Below, in pieces: positions 16,191 through 24,263 of a DNA stretch of 61,883 nucleotides. The DNA is from Fimenecus sp051881435. GTDB taxonomy: Bacteria > Bacillota > Clostridia > Oscillospirales > Acutalibacteraceae. The stretch is from assembly GCA_051881435.1 (NCBI GenBank), contig JBJEPW010000007.1, forward strand, positions 1 to 61,883. Direction: 5' to 3'. Numbering within the stretch: the first letter of the stretch is position 1; every line of letters begins with the position of its first letter. Made by a program: the position numbers and the translations under genes. The notes under the pieces are model-generated. The model was not told the DNA's origin. It was given only the letters and a program-made list of their open reading frames with translations, and ran no database searches.

Positions 16191-16703
16191 TTATTTTAGA
16201 ATGTAAAACAATAAGGCGTATATACCGTATGCCGCGGCTGTCGGCAAAAATGCCAAAGCACGGTTTTTATAGTACATCTTTTTTGCAAAATGAATAGGTA
16301 ATGCGCACGTAATACACAGCAATAAAAATATAATTGCCACCATAAAAATTGATAAAAATGTATTCAGCAACAAATCAAGTACCGGCGCTAAAATACCGTC
16401 TGAGCTTGATTTGGCAAACGATTCTATACCGCTATATATGGAAAAATAGGTTAGTACACCTGCCGGGGCGCACAGCAGTGCGTTGCATATGCCGAGTATA
16501 ACGCTTCTTTCACACAGACAAATCCCGATAACAACGGCTATCAAAGCAAAAACAAGCATAAGCTCCAAATCGTATTTATCCAAAAAGCCCATTATTGCTA
16601 CGGCGGCACCGCCTACACCCGAAGAAATTATTTGCCCCAAAATTATAAAGATAACAACTGCCGCAATTAAAAACGGCCATATATCAAAAAAGAATATAAG
16701 CAT
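16191..16703 (-). CDS. Uncharacterised membrane protein, divergent from XRE regulator
   Basis: 170 aa with four or five hydrophobic segments (about 5-25, 48-70, 72-95, 108-135, 150-168). I do not recognise a family. A good ribosome site (GAGAGGA, 6 nt) precedes the ATG at 16703. It faces away from an XRE repressor with a shared ~110-bp intergenic region containing a perfect 15-bp inverted repeat, so it is probably controlled by that repressor. The arrangement resembles small regulator/membrane-protein modules of mobile or stress-response origin, but no mobility genes are nearby. Confidence 0.6.
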   Translation of the reverse strand: MLIFFFDIWPFLIAAVVIFIILGQIISSGVGGAAVAIMGFLDKYDLELMLVFALIAVVIGICLCERSVILGICNALLCAPAGVLTYFSIYSGIESFAKSSSDGILAPVLDLLLNTFLSIFMVAIIFLLLCITCALPIHFAKKMYYKNRALAFLPTAAAYGIYALLFYILK

Positions 16704-16748
16704 TTTCTATCCTCTCTTTCACAAAAGTCATAAACTTTTATGAAATTC

Positions 16749-16799
16749 ATTATTATCCCATATCGGGATATTTTTATTATACCAATATGGGATAATAAT
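16749..16799. promoter_or_regulatory. Inverted-repeat operator between membrane protein and XRE genes
   Basis: ATTATTATCCCATAT (16749-16763) and ATATGGGATAATAAT (16785-16799) are a perfect 15-bp inverted repeat. A third half-site GGGATA (16765-16770) pairs with TATCCC (16754-16759) at 5-nt spacing. TATTAT/TATAAT-like -10 elements lie inside, so binding would cover divergent promoters. The adjacent XRE protein is the obvious ligand (inference). Confidence 0.65.
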
Positions 16800-16815
16800 G
16801 TCAAGAGGTGATTTT

Positions 16816-17022
16816 ATGCGGCTGAAAGAAGTGCGGAAATCAAAGGGAATATCCCAAATGAAATTGGCAATGGATTTAAACACAAATCAAAACACCATCA
16901 GTCGCTATGAGACCGGTGAACGAGAGCCCGGAATTGCCGAACTGATAAAAATTGCAGATTATTTTGATGTTTCAATAGATTATTTGCTTGAAAGAACGGA
17001 TAATCCCGATATACAAAAATGA
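16816..17022 (+). CDS. XRE-family HTH transcriptional regulator
   Basis: 68-aa single-domain Cro/CI-type repressor: LKEVRKSKGISQMKLAMDLNTNQNTISRYETGEREPGIAELIKIADYFDVSIDYLL. I choose the ATG at 16816 because AGAGGTGA sits 5-6 nt upstream; an in-frame ATG at 16798 lies within the operator. It likely autoregulates and controls the divergent membrane protein through the 15-bp inverted repeat. Confidence 0.85.
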   Translation: MRLKEVRKSKGISQMKLAMDLNTNQNTISRYETGEREPGIAELIKIADYFDVSIDYLLERTDNPDIQK

Positions 17023-17053
17023 GCCTTTCCGTAAATAGGAAAGGCTCATTTTT
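17019..17053. terminator. Bidirectional terminator between XRE gene and the convergent operon
   Basis: 12-bp stem ATGAGCCTTTCC (17019-17030) / GGAAAGGCTCAT (17038-17049), flanked by AAAA on the left and TTTTT on the right. It can serve both the XRE gene and the leftward operon ending at 17086. Confidence 0.85.
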
Positions 17054-17085
17054 ATGTTACTGATGCTGAAATAAAAAACACCGTA

Positions 17086-18801
17086 TTATCTTACATACGC
17101 CTTAATTGTTGCAAGGGTTTTGCCTTTTGTTTTCTCGGTGGGTCTTAAAATAAAGTCCCCCACATTGGCGGGAACAATAAATGTTTCGGCGTAATGGACA
17201 ACATAAGGCTCAAAAGCGTTATGGGGGCTTACAACCTCTGCTTCTTCACCCTCAACTAAGTTCAAAACACAAACACTGCCGTTGGATTTATGGAGTGTTT
17301 CGCCCGTAAACCAATGACGCACCGTTTCAATGGGCTCAAAAATATGCAAGCCTGTTTTTTCCTCTTTATAGTCCTCGGTTTCTTCAATCTCCTGTATCTG
17401 ATTGATAAGATTGTTTTTAACCCATTTTGTATCACGGGAGTAGTTGATTACCTTACTGCCGTGACGGATATTTATGGGACGGGGCTTTCCGTCAAGACCC
17501 AGCCTGCCCCAATCCCATAATTTAAAGGTGAAGATATACGGAGTGCTTGAAATTTCAAGCACCATAGTGCCCGCGCCCGAACAATGGAGCGTACCGCCGG
17601 GGATAAGGAAATGGTCGTGCTTTTTTGCAGGCCATTTGTTGACAAAACGCTCAACATCTATTTCACCCGTCTCCTGTGCGGTGTTAAGAGCGTCAATAAA
17701 TTCAGAGGGTTCAATGCCCTCTCTTGCGCCCAAATAAACCGTTCCGCCTTCTTCACAGTCAAGAATATAGTAGCTCTCGTCCTGAGTGTATTTCATATTG
17801 AAATTCTGCTGTATGTACTGAGTTGTGGGATGCACCTGTAATGAGAGATTGCCGCCGCCCATTGTATCGAGAAAGTCAAAGCGTATGGGAAATTCGTTTC
17901 CGTACCGCGCCTGTACTCTTTCGCCTAAAAGCTTATCCGCCTTATGCAGAACAATATCAAGGGCCGGCATTTCTGTTTTTATTCCGTCAAAATCGTATAG
18001 AACGCTGTTTTCTTCGGGAACACAGTCAAAACACCATGCAAAGTTCTTCTGGCTTCTGTCAAGGTCGCAAACCTCTTTCATCCATTGACCGCCCCAAACG
18101 CCGGGGTCAAAATAGGGTACTACTCTGAACGGTGCTTTTACCGCCTTTTCAAGAGCCTTGTCATAATCCTCTCTTGAAATCATTTTAGGACATTCGGGAA
18201 TATTTGTGTCCATATAGTAATGAAAATCCCTGTGATTTTGAATTTTGTGCTTATCTGCAATTCTCCATTCAACAAAATAGCCCCGTTTAAACTTTGTCAA
18301 CGGGTCCATATCATAATTTTCGCAGTTCCAGTTAGGGGCACCCTTGCGGAAACGAAGCTGACTTTCCCACCGTGCAACGGAGCAATGAACATTAAAACTG
18401 CCTTTCCACACAAGTGCGGCACCTACTCCTATAACAAGCACTCTGCCTGTGCTCTCTTCAATATCACGCCGCATTGCATCTATTTTTTCGCAGATGAAGT
18501 AATCTTTTAAACAGCTTGTGGTCATTACGCCGAAAATACGGTCGTCTGTAAGATTTTCCTGCATTTTTGCCGTTAATTCCTCGCCGTAATAAGCGCAGGT
18601 GTCGCTGTAAAAAATACAGTCGAACAGGTCGCCTATGCCACTAACAATGGCTTTAACATCTACAATGGGGTAGCAGTCAAAAACAATAACTCTTTCATCG
18701 CTTTTTATAATTTCGTTTTTTATTTCTTCGTAACCTGAAAGTGCTTTTCCCTCGGCTTTAATAACGGGAAATTTGTCATAATTATGGTATTTTGTATTCA
18801 T
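17086..18801 (-). CDS. Class I mannose-6-phosphate isomerase-like cupin with N-terminal extension
   Basis: 571 aa. The C-terminal ~350 residues show type I phosphomannose isomerase features: the metal site LSLQVHPTTQYIQQNF, KKHDHFLIPGGTLHCSGAGT, and Glu in VLEIS. The first ~210 residues are not part of classical ManA; they contain DERVIVFDCYPIVD and RVLVIGVGAALV strands resembling a degenerate nucleotide-binding or kinase-like fold. Similar long forms occur in Clostridia, so the fusion is probably real. It probably interconverts hexose phosphates, but the sugar is not certain. A long 12-nt gap separates AAGGAG from the ATG. Last gene of the leftward operon. Confidence 0.7.
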   Translation of the reverse strand: MNTKYHNYDKFPVIKAEGKALSGYEEIKNEIIKSDERVIVFDCYPIVDVKAIVSGIGDLFDCIFYSDTCAYYGEELTAKMQENLTDDRIFGVMTTSCLKDYFICEKIDAMRRDIEESTGRVLVIGVGAALVWKGSFNVHCSVARWESQLRFRKGAPNWNCENYDMDPLTKFKRGYFVEWRIADKHKIQNHRDFHYYMDTNIPECPKMISREDYDKALEKAVKAPFRVVPYFDPGVWGGQWMKEVCDLDRSQKNFAWCFDCVPEENSVLYDFDGIKTEMPALDIVLHKADKLLGERVQARYGNEFPIRFDFLDTMGGGNLSLQVHPTTQYIQQNFNMKYTQDESYYILDCEEGGTVYLGAREGIEPSEFIDALNTAQETGEIDVERFVNKWPAKKHDHFLIPGGTLHCSGAGTMVLEISSTPYIFTFKLWDWGRLGLDGKPRPINIRHGSKVINYSRDTKWVKNNLINQIQEIEETEDYKEEKTGLHIFEPIETVRHWFTGETLHKSNGSVCVLNLVEGEEAEVVSPHNAFEPYVVHYAETFIVPANVGDFILRPTEKTKGKTLATIKAYVR

Positions 18802-18837
18802 ACCGACTGAAAACTCCTTAAAACTTACCTTTGGTTT

Positions 18838-19425
18838 TTACTTTTTCATTTGGTCAAGTGTTTTTTCGAATGAAGGCAAAAAATCCTTTGCAAAAATCTC
18901 CGCTTCGGGGCAATCCATTTTGCTCAACGCTTTTTCAAGGGATTTTTCCGCTTCAATAAACTCTGTATTGCCCGCCTTACGCTCCTCAACGCATTTTAAA
19001 TAGGCGCTGATTTTATCCGCCGCCTTTACTAAAACCCACAGCTCTCTATCCTCGGTTTTCTTTTTGAAAAGCGGCTCGTAATGGGGGCGCAAATCATCGG
19101 GCAGCATTGAAATAAGCTGCTTTGACGCGTTCTTTTCAACCGCTTTATATGCGGCTTTCGTTTCCTCGCTGTAATACTTTACAGGCGTGGGTAAATCTCC
19201 CGTTATGATTTCGGGCACATCGTGATAAAGCCCCAAAAGCGCCGCCCGCTCACAGTTATAGTTTTTTCCGAGCCTCCCGTTGCCGATTACGGCGAGGGCA
19301 TAGCAAAGCCTTGCAACCTCGTCTGAATGTTCGCTTAAAGTTTCATACCGTGTGTTGCGCATAAGCGCCCATCGGTTTATATAGCGGGTTCGTGAGGTAA
19401 AGGCAAAAAAATCGTTTTTCCCCAT
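18838..19425 (-). CDS. HD-domain 5'-deoxynucleotidase, YfbR-like
   Basis: 195 aa. The HD metal motifs are seen as LSEHSDEVA, LGLYHDVPEIITGDLPTPVKYYS and a late Asp in KAADKISAY. The segment HDVPEIITGDLPTPVK is diagnostic of YfbR-type nucleotidases, which dephosphorylate dNMPs including dUMP/dCMP pool intermediates. It overlaps the dCMP deaminase gene by one base, consistent with a joint role in deoxynucleotide salvage. Confidence 0.85.
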   Translation of the reverse strand: MGKNDFFAFTSRTRYINRWALMRNTRYETLSEHSDEVARLCYALAVIGNGRLGKNYNCERAALLGLYHDVPEIITGDLPTPVKYYSEETKAAYKAVEKNASKQLISMLPDDLRPHYEPLFKKKTEDRELWVLVKAADKISAYLKCVEERKAGNTEFIEAEKSLEKALSKMDCPEAEIFAKDFLPSFEKTLDQMKK

Positions 19426-19922
19426 TATATATCCTCTTCCTTAAAGCTTATTTTCAGCTCGTCACGGCTCATTGTAATTTTGGTATATTTTACTCCCGCC
19501 GCATCAAACATTCTTCTTGAAACACGGTTGCCTACGGAGTCCTTGTATTTATCGGATATATAAATAACCTCTTTAATTCCGCTTTGGATTATGGCCTTTG
19601 CGCACTCGTTGCAGGGGAAAAGCGCCACATAGATTTTACAGCCCTGCAAGCTTCTGCCGCCGTTGTTGAGAATCGCATTGAGCTCGGCATGGCAAACATA
19701 AGGATATTTTGTATCAAATTCATCGCCGCTTCTGTCCCAGGGAAATTCATCGTCACTGCAACCCAAAGGAAAGCCGTTATAGCCCACCGACATAATCTTA
19801 TTGTTGCCGTCAACTATGCAGGCGCCCACCTGTGTATTGGGGTCCTTGCTTCTGTATGAGGAAAGCAAGGCAATTCCCATAAAATATTCGTCCCAGCTTA
19901 TGTAGTCCTGTCTTTTGCTCAT
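19425..19922 (-). CDS. Deoxycytidylate (dCMP) deaminase, ComEB-type
   Basis: 165 aa. The zinc site is CHAELNAI (His-Ala-Glu) and PCNECAK (Cys-x-x-Cys), within the order RSKDPNTQVGACIVD...GYNGFP...ELNAI typical of dCMP deaminases. It converts dCMP to dUMP, feeding thymidylate synthesis. It overlaps rarA by 4 nt and the YfbR-like gene by 1 nt. Confidence 0.9.
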   Translation of the reverse strand: MSKRQDYISWDEYFMGIALLSSYRSKDPNTQVGACIVDGNNKIMSVGYNGFPLGCSDDEFPWDRSGDEFDTKYPYVCHAELNAILNNGGRSLQGCKIYVALFPCNECAKAIIQSGIKEVIYISDKYKDSVGNRVSRRMFDAAGVKYTKITMSRDELKISFKEEDI

Positions 19923-21190
19923 AAATCTTCTCCTTTAATCCTTTTCCAATATTCCTTTGCCGCCTGTTCGGTTTTATTGTCGCCGAACTCATAGTATTTT
20001 TTGTTCTTTATTTCATCAGGCAGATACTGCTGTTTTACCCAACGGTTGGGGAAATCGTGAGGGTACAGATAATTCTGCCCTTTTTCGGGATTGTCCTCCC
20101 CGTCAAAATGCTTGTTTTGAAGCTGACGGGGGATTTTACCGTAATTGCCTTTACGCACATCGTCAAGGGCGGCGAAAATACCGTCGTGCCCCGTGTTTGA
20201 CTTCGGCGCTGTGGCAACAAGCACCACGGCGTCACCCAATGGTATTGCCGCTTCGGGGAGCCCCACCTGCATTGCAATATCGCAGGCAGATTTTACAATG
20301 GGCAAAATCTGCGGATACGCCAATCCCACATCCTCGGCGGCGCATACCAAAAGTCTGCGTATTGCCGAAACCATATCCCCTGCCTCTAAAAGTCGGGCAA
20401 GATAATGAAGCGCGGCGTCAGGGTCACTGCCCCTCATGGATTTTTGATATGCGGATAAAATATCGTAATGCTCATCTCCGAATTTATCGTATCGGAAGGT
20501 GTTTTTCATTGTAAGACTGCCTGCATTTTCAAGGGTGATTTTACGCTCGCCCTCAATAACAGGTGCGGAAAGCACACAAAGCTCCGCAAAATTCAGTGAC
20601 TTTCTCACATCGCCGCCGCAGGCAACGGATATATGCTCACATACGCCGTCTTCAATGACGAGAGCTGTTCCCGTTTCTTTTTCAAGAAAGTCAAAGGCTC
20701 TTTTAACGGCCGGGACAACATCTTCAGCCGTTACGGATTTGAATTCAAACACGGTACAGCGTGAAAGCACGGCGCTGTAAATATAAAAATAGGGATTTTC
20801 CGTTGTGGAGGCAATCAGCGTTATTTTTCCGCTTTCAATATATTCAAGGAGGGATTGCTGTTGCTTTTTGTTGAAATATTGAATTTCGTCAAGATACAAT
20901 AATATGCCGTTAGGTGCGGCAAAGGTGTCAAGCTCGCTGACTATTGCCTTTATATCCGCCGTGGAGGCGTTGGTGCCGTTTATATGATGCAGTTTTCTGT
21001 TTGTATTTTTTGCAATTATCCGTGCAAGAGTTGTCTTGCCCGTGCCCGACGGACCGTAAAAAATCAGGTTGGGCAAATATCCTGACTCTATAATGTTCCT
21101 AAGGGGCATATTTTCGCCGAGCAAATGGCGTTGCCCCACCATTTCGTCTATGGACTGCGGACGGAGTCTGTCCGCAAGCGGTGCTGACAT
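19919..21190 (-). CDS. rarA: Replication-associated recombination protein A (RarA/MgsA AAA+ ATPase)
   Basis: 423 aa. It opens with APLADRLRPQSIDEMVGQRHLLGE, followed by Walker A GPSGTGKTT, Walker B LYLDEIQYF, sensor STTENPY, and the RarA tetramerisation C-terminus (DPDAALHYLARLLEAGDM...RRLLVCAAEDVGLA). RarA acts at stalled replication forks and in recombination repair. AAGGAGGTG lies 5 nt before the ATG. It follows the HAD gene by 20 nt in an operon whose promoter region contains a LexA-like sequence, fitting a damage-response role. Confidence 0.93.
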   Translation of the reverse strand: MSAPLADRLRPQSIDEMVGQRHLLGENMPLRNIIESGYLPNLIFYGPSGTGKTTLARIIAKNTNRKLHHINGTNASTADIKAIVSELDTFAAPNGILLYLDEIQYFNKKQQQSLLEYIESGKITLIASTTENPYFYIYSAVLSRCTVFEFKSVTAEDVVPAVKRAFDFLEKETGTALVIEDGVCEHISVACGGDVRKSLNFAELCVLSAPVIEGERKITLENAGSLTMKNTFRYDKFGDEHYDILSAYQKSMRGSDPDAALHYLARLLEAGDMVSAIRRLLVCAAEDVGLAYPQILPIVKSACDIAMQVGLPEAAIPLGDAVVLVATAPKSNTGHDGIFAALDDVRKGNYGKIPRQLQNKHFDGEDNPEKGQNYLYPHDFPNRWVKQQYLPDEIKNKKYYEFGDNKTEQAAKEYWKRIKGEDL

Positions 21191-21210
21191 ATAAGCACCT
21201 CCTTTATGGA

Positions 21211-21852
21211 TTACACAATTTCAAGAATATCCGACGGCTTTTCCACAATGTATTCAGCCTTATGCTCTAAAAATTCTTCTCTTGAACCGAAGCCGTAAAG
21301 CACGGCACAGCAGGGTATTCCCACGGTATGGGCTCCCTCAATATCAAAAAGCCTGTCACCCACCATAAGGGTGTTGCTTTTATCCGCGCCGATTTCATTC
21401 ATCGCCTTTTCAATAACAACCGCCTTGCTCTCGCTCGTATTGTCAAAGGCAGTTCCGCCCAAATAATCAAAATATTTTTTAATATCGAGATTTTCGCAAA
21501 TGTCGTTTACAAATTTCAGGGGCTTTGATGAGGCTGTGGCAAGCACATATCCTCGTTTTTTTAACTCCGAAATTGTTTCGGGGATACCCTCATAAATTGA
21601 GTTTTCAAGATAACCCTTTACACGGTACCGCTCGCGGTATTTTTCCGTCATTTCCTTTGCGTGAACATCGTCAAAGCCGCAAAACTCTGTAAAACTGTAA
21701 TGGAGTGGAGGGCCTATAAATTTACGCAAAAGCTCCGTTGACGGCGTTCCGTGGCCGTAGTATTCAAAAGCATAGGTAAGGCTTTTGAAAATTCCTTCTG
21801 ATGAATCCGTTAAAGTGCCGTCAAAATCGAATAAAATGTATTTAAAACTCAT
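21211..21852 (-). CDS. HAD-superfamily phosphatase (phosphoglycolate phosphatase-like)
   Basis: 213 aa. HAD motifs: nucleophile DFDGTLTDS (motif I), TASSKPL (motif II), the Lys in ESKAVVIEKAM, and VGDRLFDIEGA (motif IV). The cap is helical (C1), placing it in the Gph/pyrophosphatase PpaX-like group; the exact substrate is unclear. First gene of the leftward HAD-rarA-dCMP deaminase-HD-isomerase operon, with a consensus promoter at 21882-21910. Confidence 0.85.
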   Translation of the reverse strand: MSFKYILFDFDGTLTDSSEGIFKSLTYAFEYYGHGTPSTELLRKFIGPPLHYSFTEFCGFDDVHAKEMTEKYRERYRVKGYLENSIYEGIPETISELKKRGYVLATASSKPLKFVNDICENLDIKKYFDYLGGTAFDNTSESKAVVIEKAMNEIGADKSNTLMVGDRLFDIEGAHTVGIPCCAVLYGFGSREEFLEHKAEYIVEKPSDILEIV

Positions 21853-21881
21853 AAAATACCTCTGTTCATTTATTAAGAGTA

Positions 21882-21910
21882 ATTATACAATATTTTTTCT
21901 CTTTATTCAA
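21882..21910 (-). promoter_or_regulatory. Sigma-A promoter of the HAD-rarA operon
   Basis: TTGAAT (21910-21905), 17-nt spacer, TATAAT (21887-21882) on the minus strand, 30 nt before the HAD start codon. Confidence 0.8.
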
Positions 21911-21919
21911 CACATTTTG

Positions 21920-21933
21920 CAAACATTTGTTTT
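21920..21933 (-). promoter_or_regulatory. LexA-box-like sequence upstream of the HAD-rarA promoter
   Basis: On the minus strand this reads AAAACAAATGTTTG, sharing AACAAATGTTTG with the lexA operator and the 10-mer AACAAATGTT with the box at 54436-54445. It lies about 10 bp upstream of the -35 instead of overlapping the core promoter, so repression would be weaker or by another mechanism. Confidence 0.4.
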
Positions 21934-22018
21934 GTCAGACTTACTAAATTTAAAAAAATATTAAAAAATACTTTTAATTATGTGCAAATAGTGTTATACT
22001 ATAACAGAAATATTCACG

Positions 22019-22057
22019 GCGTTTGGAGAATTTTACTGATATTACATCACCAAACGC
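22019..22057 (+). other. Stem-loop in the murA upstream region
   Basis: GCGTTTGG (22019-22026) and CCAAACGC (22050-22057) form an 8-bp stem with a 23-nt loop, followed by TGTTTTGATGTTG. It could be a weak terminator/attenuator of a transcript starting near 22007, or incidental. The remaining intergenic space 21853-22122 holds the divergent promoters only. Confidence 0.3.
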
Positions 22058-22061
22058 TGTT

Positions 22062-22089
22062 TTGATGTTGTTTAATTTACTTGTATTAT
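22062..22089 (+). promoter_or_regulatory. Probable murA promoter
   Basis: TTGATG (22062-22067), 16-nt spacer, TATTAT (22084-22089), 33 nt before the murA start. Confidence 0.5.
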
Positions 22090-22122
22090 ACACCGATTAT
22101 TTGATTTTAGGAGGAATTGTCC

Positions 22123-23415
22123 TTGGAAAAAATCATAATAAACGGCGGCAACCGCTTAACCGGTGAGGTTGAAATAAGCGGAGCAAAAAATGCCGTTGTT
22201 GCGATAATTCCGGCGACTATTCTTGCAGAGGACGTTTGCAGGATTGAGAATATTCCCAATATCAGCGATGTTTCTGCGATGGTTAAAATTCTCCGCCGCT
22301 TGGGCGCAGAAGTTAAAATGATAAATAAAAGTACGTTGGAAATAGATACTTCTCACATCCGTTCAAATGTTGTTGAGCACGATATGTCAAAGCTTTTGCG
22401 TGCGTCATACTATTTTATCGGCGCTCTGCTTGGCAGGTTTAATCACGCAAAGGTTGCAATGCCCGGCGGATGCTGCTTCGGCGTTCGTCCCATTGACCAG
22501 CACATCAAGGGCTTTGAGGCCATCGGCGCAACCGTTTCCATTGAGGAAAACGCCATGGTTGATGCCCGTGCGGATAAGCTTTTGGGAACTTCCGTTTATT
22601 TCGATGTGGTTTCCGTGGGCGCTACAATCAACCTTATGCTTGCCGCAGTCAAGGCAAAGGGCTTAACGGTTATTGAAAACGCCGCCAAGGAGCCCCATAT
22701 AGTTGACCTTGCAAACTTTTTAAACTCCATGGGCGCGGATATAAGAGGCGCAGGTACAGATGTTATTAAAATCCGCGGAGTGGACAGGCTTCACGGCTGT
22801 GAATATGCGATAATCCCCGACCAGATTGAGGCGGGAACATATATGGTAGCCGCCGCCGCTACAAGAGGCGACGTGCTTATAAAAAATGTTATCCCCAAGC
22901 ACCTTGAATCAATTTCCGCAAAGCTTATTGAGAGCGGAGCAGTAGTTGAGGAGTTTGACGATTCAATCAGAGTGTTTGCCGACTGCCGCCCCAATCATTG
23001 CAGTATAAAGACTATGCCGCACCCCGGTTTCCCCACCGATATGCAGCCGCAGTTTGCAGTGCTTCTGTCCGTTGCAAGGGGTAACAGTATGGTTTCCGAA
23101 AGCGTTTGGGACAACCGTTTCCGCTATGTTGAACAGCTTACAAGAATGGGCGCAAAAATCATAGTTGACGGTAAATCCGCTTTCATTGAGGGTGTTGATA
23201 AGTTAAAAGGTGCTCCCGTTAAGGCGGACGATTTGAGAGCAGGCGCGGCGATGGTTATTGCGGGGCTTATCTCAACGGGTACAACCGAAATTGAAGAAAT
23301 ACATCATATCCAGCGCGGGTATGACAATATTATTGAAAAAATGCGCAGTCTGGGTGCGGACATTGAATTGCGAGTAGAACCGGGCGATGAAAAATCCGTA
23401 TTAGGCGTAGGATAA
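22123..23415 (+). CDS. murA: UDP-N-acetylglucosamine 1-carboxyvinyltransferase (MurA)
   Basis: 430 aa from a TTG at 22123, chosen because AGGAGG is 8 nt upstream; another TTG at 22117 is too close to it. MurA features: IINGGNRLTGEVEISGAKNA (the loop carrying Lys22 and Asn23 equivalents), the catalytic Cys117 in MPGGCCFGVRPID, and DLRAGAAMVIAGL near the C-terminus. It transfers enolpyruvate from PEP to UDP-GlcNAc, the first committed step of peptidoglycan synthesis; retention of the catalytic Cys predicts fosfomycin sensitivity at the target. It heads a cell-envelope cluster. Confidence 0.93.
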   Translation: MEKIIINGGNRLTGEVEISGAKNAVVAIIPATILAEDVCRIENIPNISDVSAMVKILRRLGAEVKMINKSTLEIDTSHIRSNVVEHDMSKLLRASYYFIGALLGRFNHAKVAMPGGCCFGVRPIDQHIKGFEAIGATVSIEENAMVDARADKLLGTSVYFDVVSVGATINLMLAAVKAKGLTVIENAAKEPHIVDLANFLNSMGADIRGAGTDVIKIRGVDRLHGCEYAIIPDQIEAGTYMVAAAATRGDVLIKNVIPKHLESISAKLIESGAVVEEFDDSIRVFADCRPNHCSIKTMPHPGFPTDMQPQFAVLLSVARGNSMVSESVWDNRFRYVEQLTRMGAKIIVDGKSAFIEGVDKLKGAPVKADDLRAGAAMVIAGLISTGTTEIEEIHHIQRGYDNIIEKMRSLGADIELRVEPGDEKSVLGVG

Positions 23416-23422
23416 ATAAATG

Positions 23423-23453
23423 GATGGACGGCGCAGAGCCGCCCATCTTTTTT
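23423..23453 (+). terminator. Intrinsic terminator between murA and the MBL gene
   Basis: Imperfect stem GATGGACGGC / GCCGCCCATC (23423-23432, 23438-23447, one mismatch) followed by TTTTTT. Since no strong promoter follows, partial readthrough into the next gene is likely. Confidence 0.65.
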
Positions 23454-23471
23454 GTGTAGGGAGAAAAGTTT

Positions 23472-24263
23472 ATGGCTAAATTTTGTCCGCTGTTTTCTTC
23501 TTCGGGAGGAAACAGCATTTACATAGGCGGCGGAGATAGCAACATACTTATTGATGTGGGAATGAGCGCAAAGCAAACGGAGCAGGCGCTTTGGAACATC
23601 GGCGTTGACGCGGACAGTATCGGCGCGGTGTTTATTACTCACGAGCACTCCGACCATATCAGAGGTTTAAAGGTTTTCACAAAAAAGCATAAAGTAAAGC
23701 TTTTTATGACTGAGGGCACATATGCGGCGCTCTCCAAAACCGACGCTCTTGATAACGCCGCTGACTGCAATATAATATCGGAAAGCGGAGCCGATTTGGG
23801 CAGTATGCTTGTAAAGCCTTTCAGTACTTCCCACGATGCGGCTCAAAGCTGCGGATATACCATGGAGCTTTCAAACGGCAGGAAAATTTCCGTTGCAACG
23901 GATTTAGGAATAATGACCGATACGGTTTTAGGGGCAATAACAGGCTCCGACCTTGTAATGCTGGAATCAAACCACGATGTTAATATGCTTCAATGCGGCG
24001 GATACCCATATATGCTCAAACGGCGTATTTTAGGCGTTAAGGGACATCTTTCCAACGACACCTGCGCCGAAACCGTTGCAAAGCTTATAAAAACGGGGAC
24101 TGCCAGATTCTTTTTGGGTCATTTAAGCCGCGAGAATAATGTTCCACAGCTTGCATACCAGACAAGTGTGTCGGCCTTGGCAGAGGCGGGGGCAAAAGAG
24201 GGCGAGGATTATCTGCTCCGCGTTGCAAAGCCTGTGTGGGACGAGAGGGCAATGATATTATGA
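23472..24263 (+). CDS. walJ: MBL-fold metallo-hydrolase, WalJ/YycJ-like
   Basis: 263 aa. Begins KFCPLFSSSGGNSIYIG; metal motif ITHEHSDHIRGL (HxHxDH), later SHD, and LVMLESNHDVNML with LKRRILGVKGHLSNDTCAE. These are specific to the YycJ/WalJ group, thought to act as DNA-repair or replication-linked 5' nucleases associated with WalRK loci. GGGAG precedes the ATG by 10 nt. The stop overlaps rlmH (ATGA). Its neighbours here (rlmH, response regulator, kinase, HtrA) recreate the content of the Bacillus wal operon in another order. Confidence 0.82.
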   Translation: MAKFCPLFSSSGGNSIYIGGGDSNILIDVGMSAKQTEQALWNIGVDADSIGAVFITHEHSDHIRGLKVFTKKHKVKLFMTEGTYAALSKTDALDNAADCNIISESGADLGSMLVKPFSTSHDAAQSCGYTMELSNGRKISVATDLGIMTDTVLGAITGSDLVMLESNHDVNMLQCGGYPYMLKRRILGVKGHLSNDTCAETVAKLIKTGTARFFLGHLSRENNVPQLAYQTSVSALAEAGAKEGEDYLLRVAKPVWDERAMIL

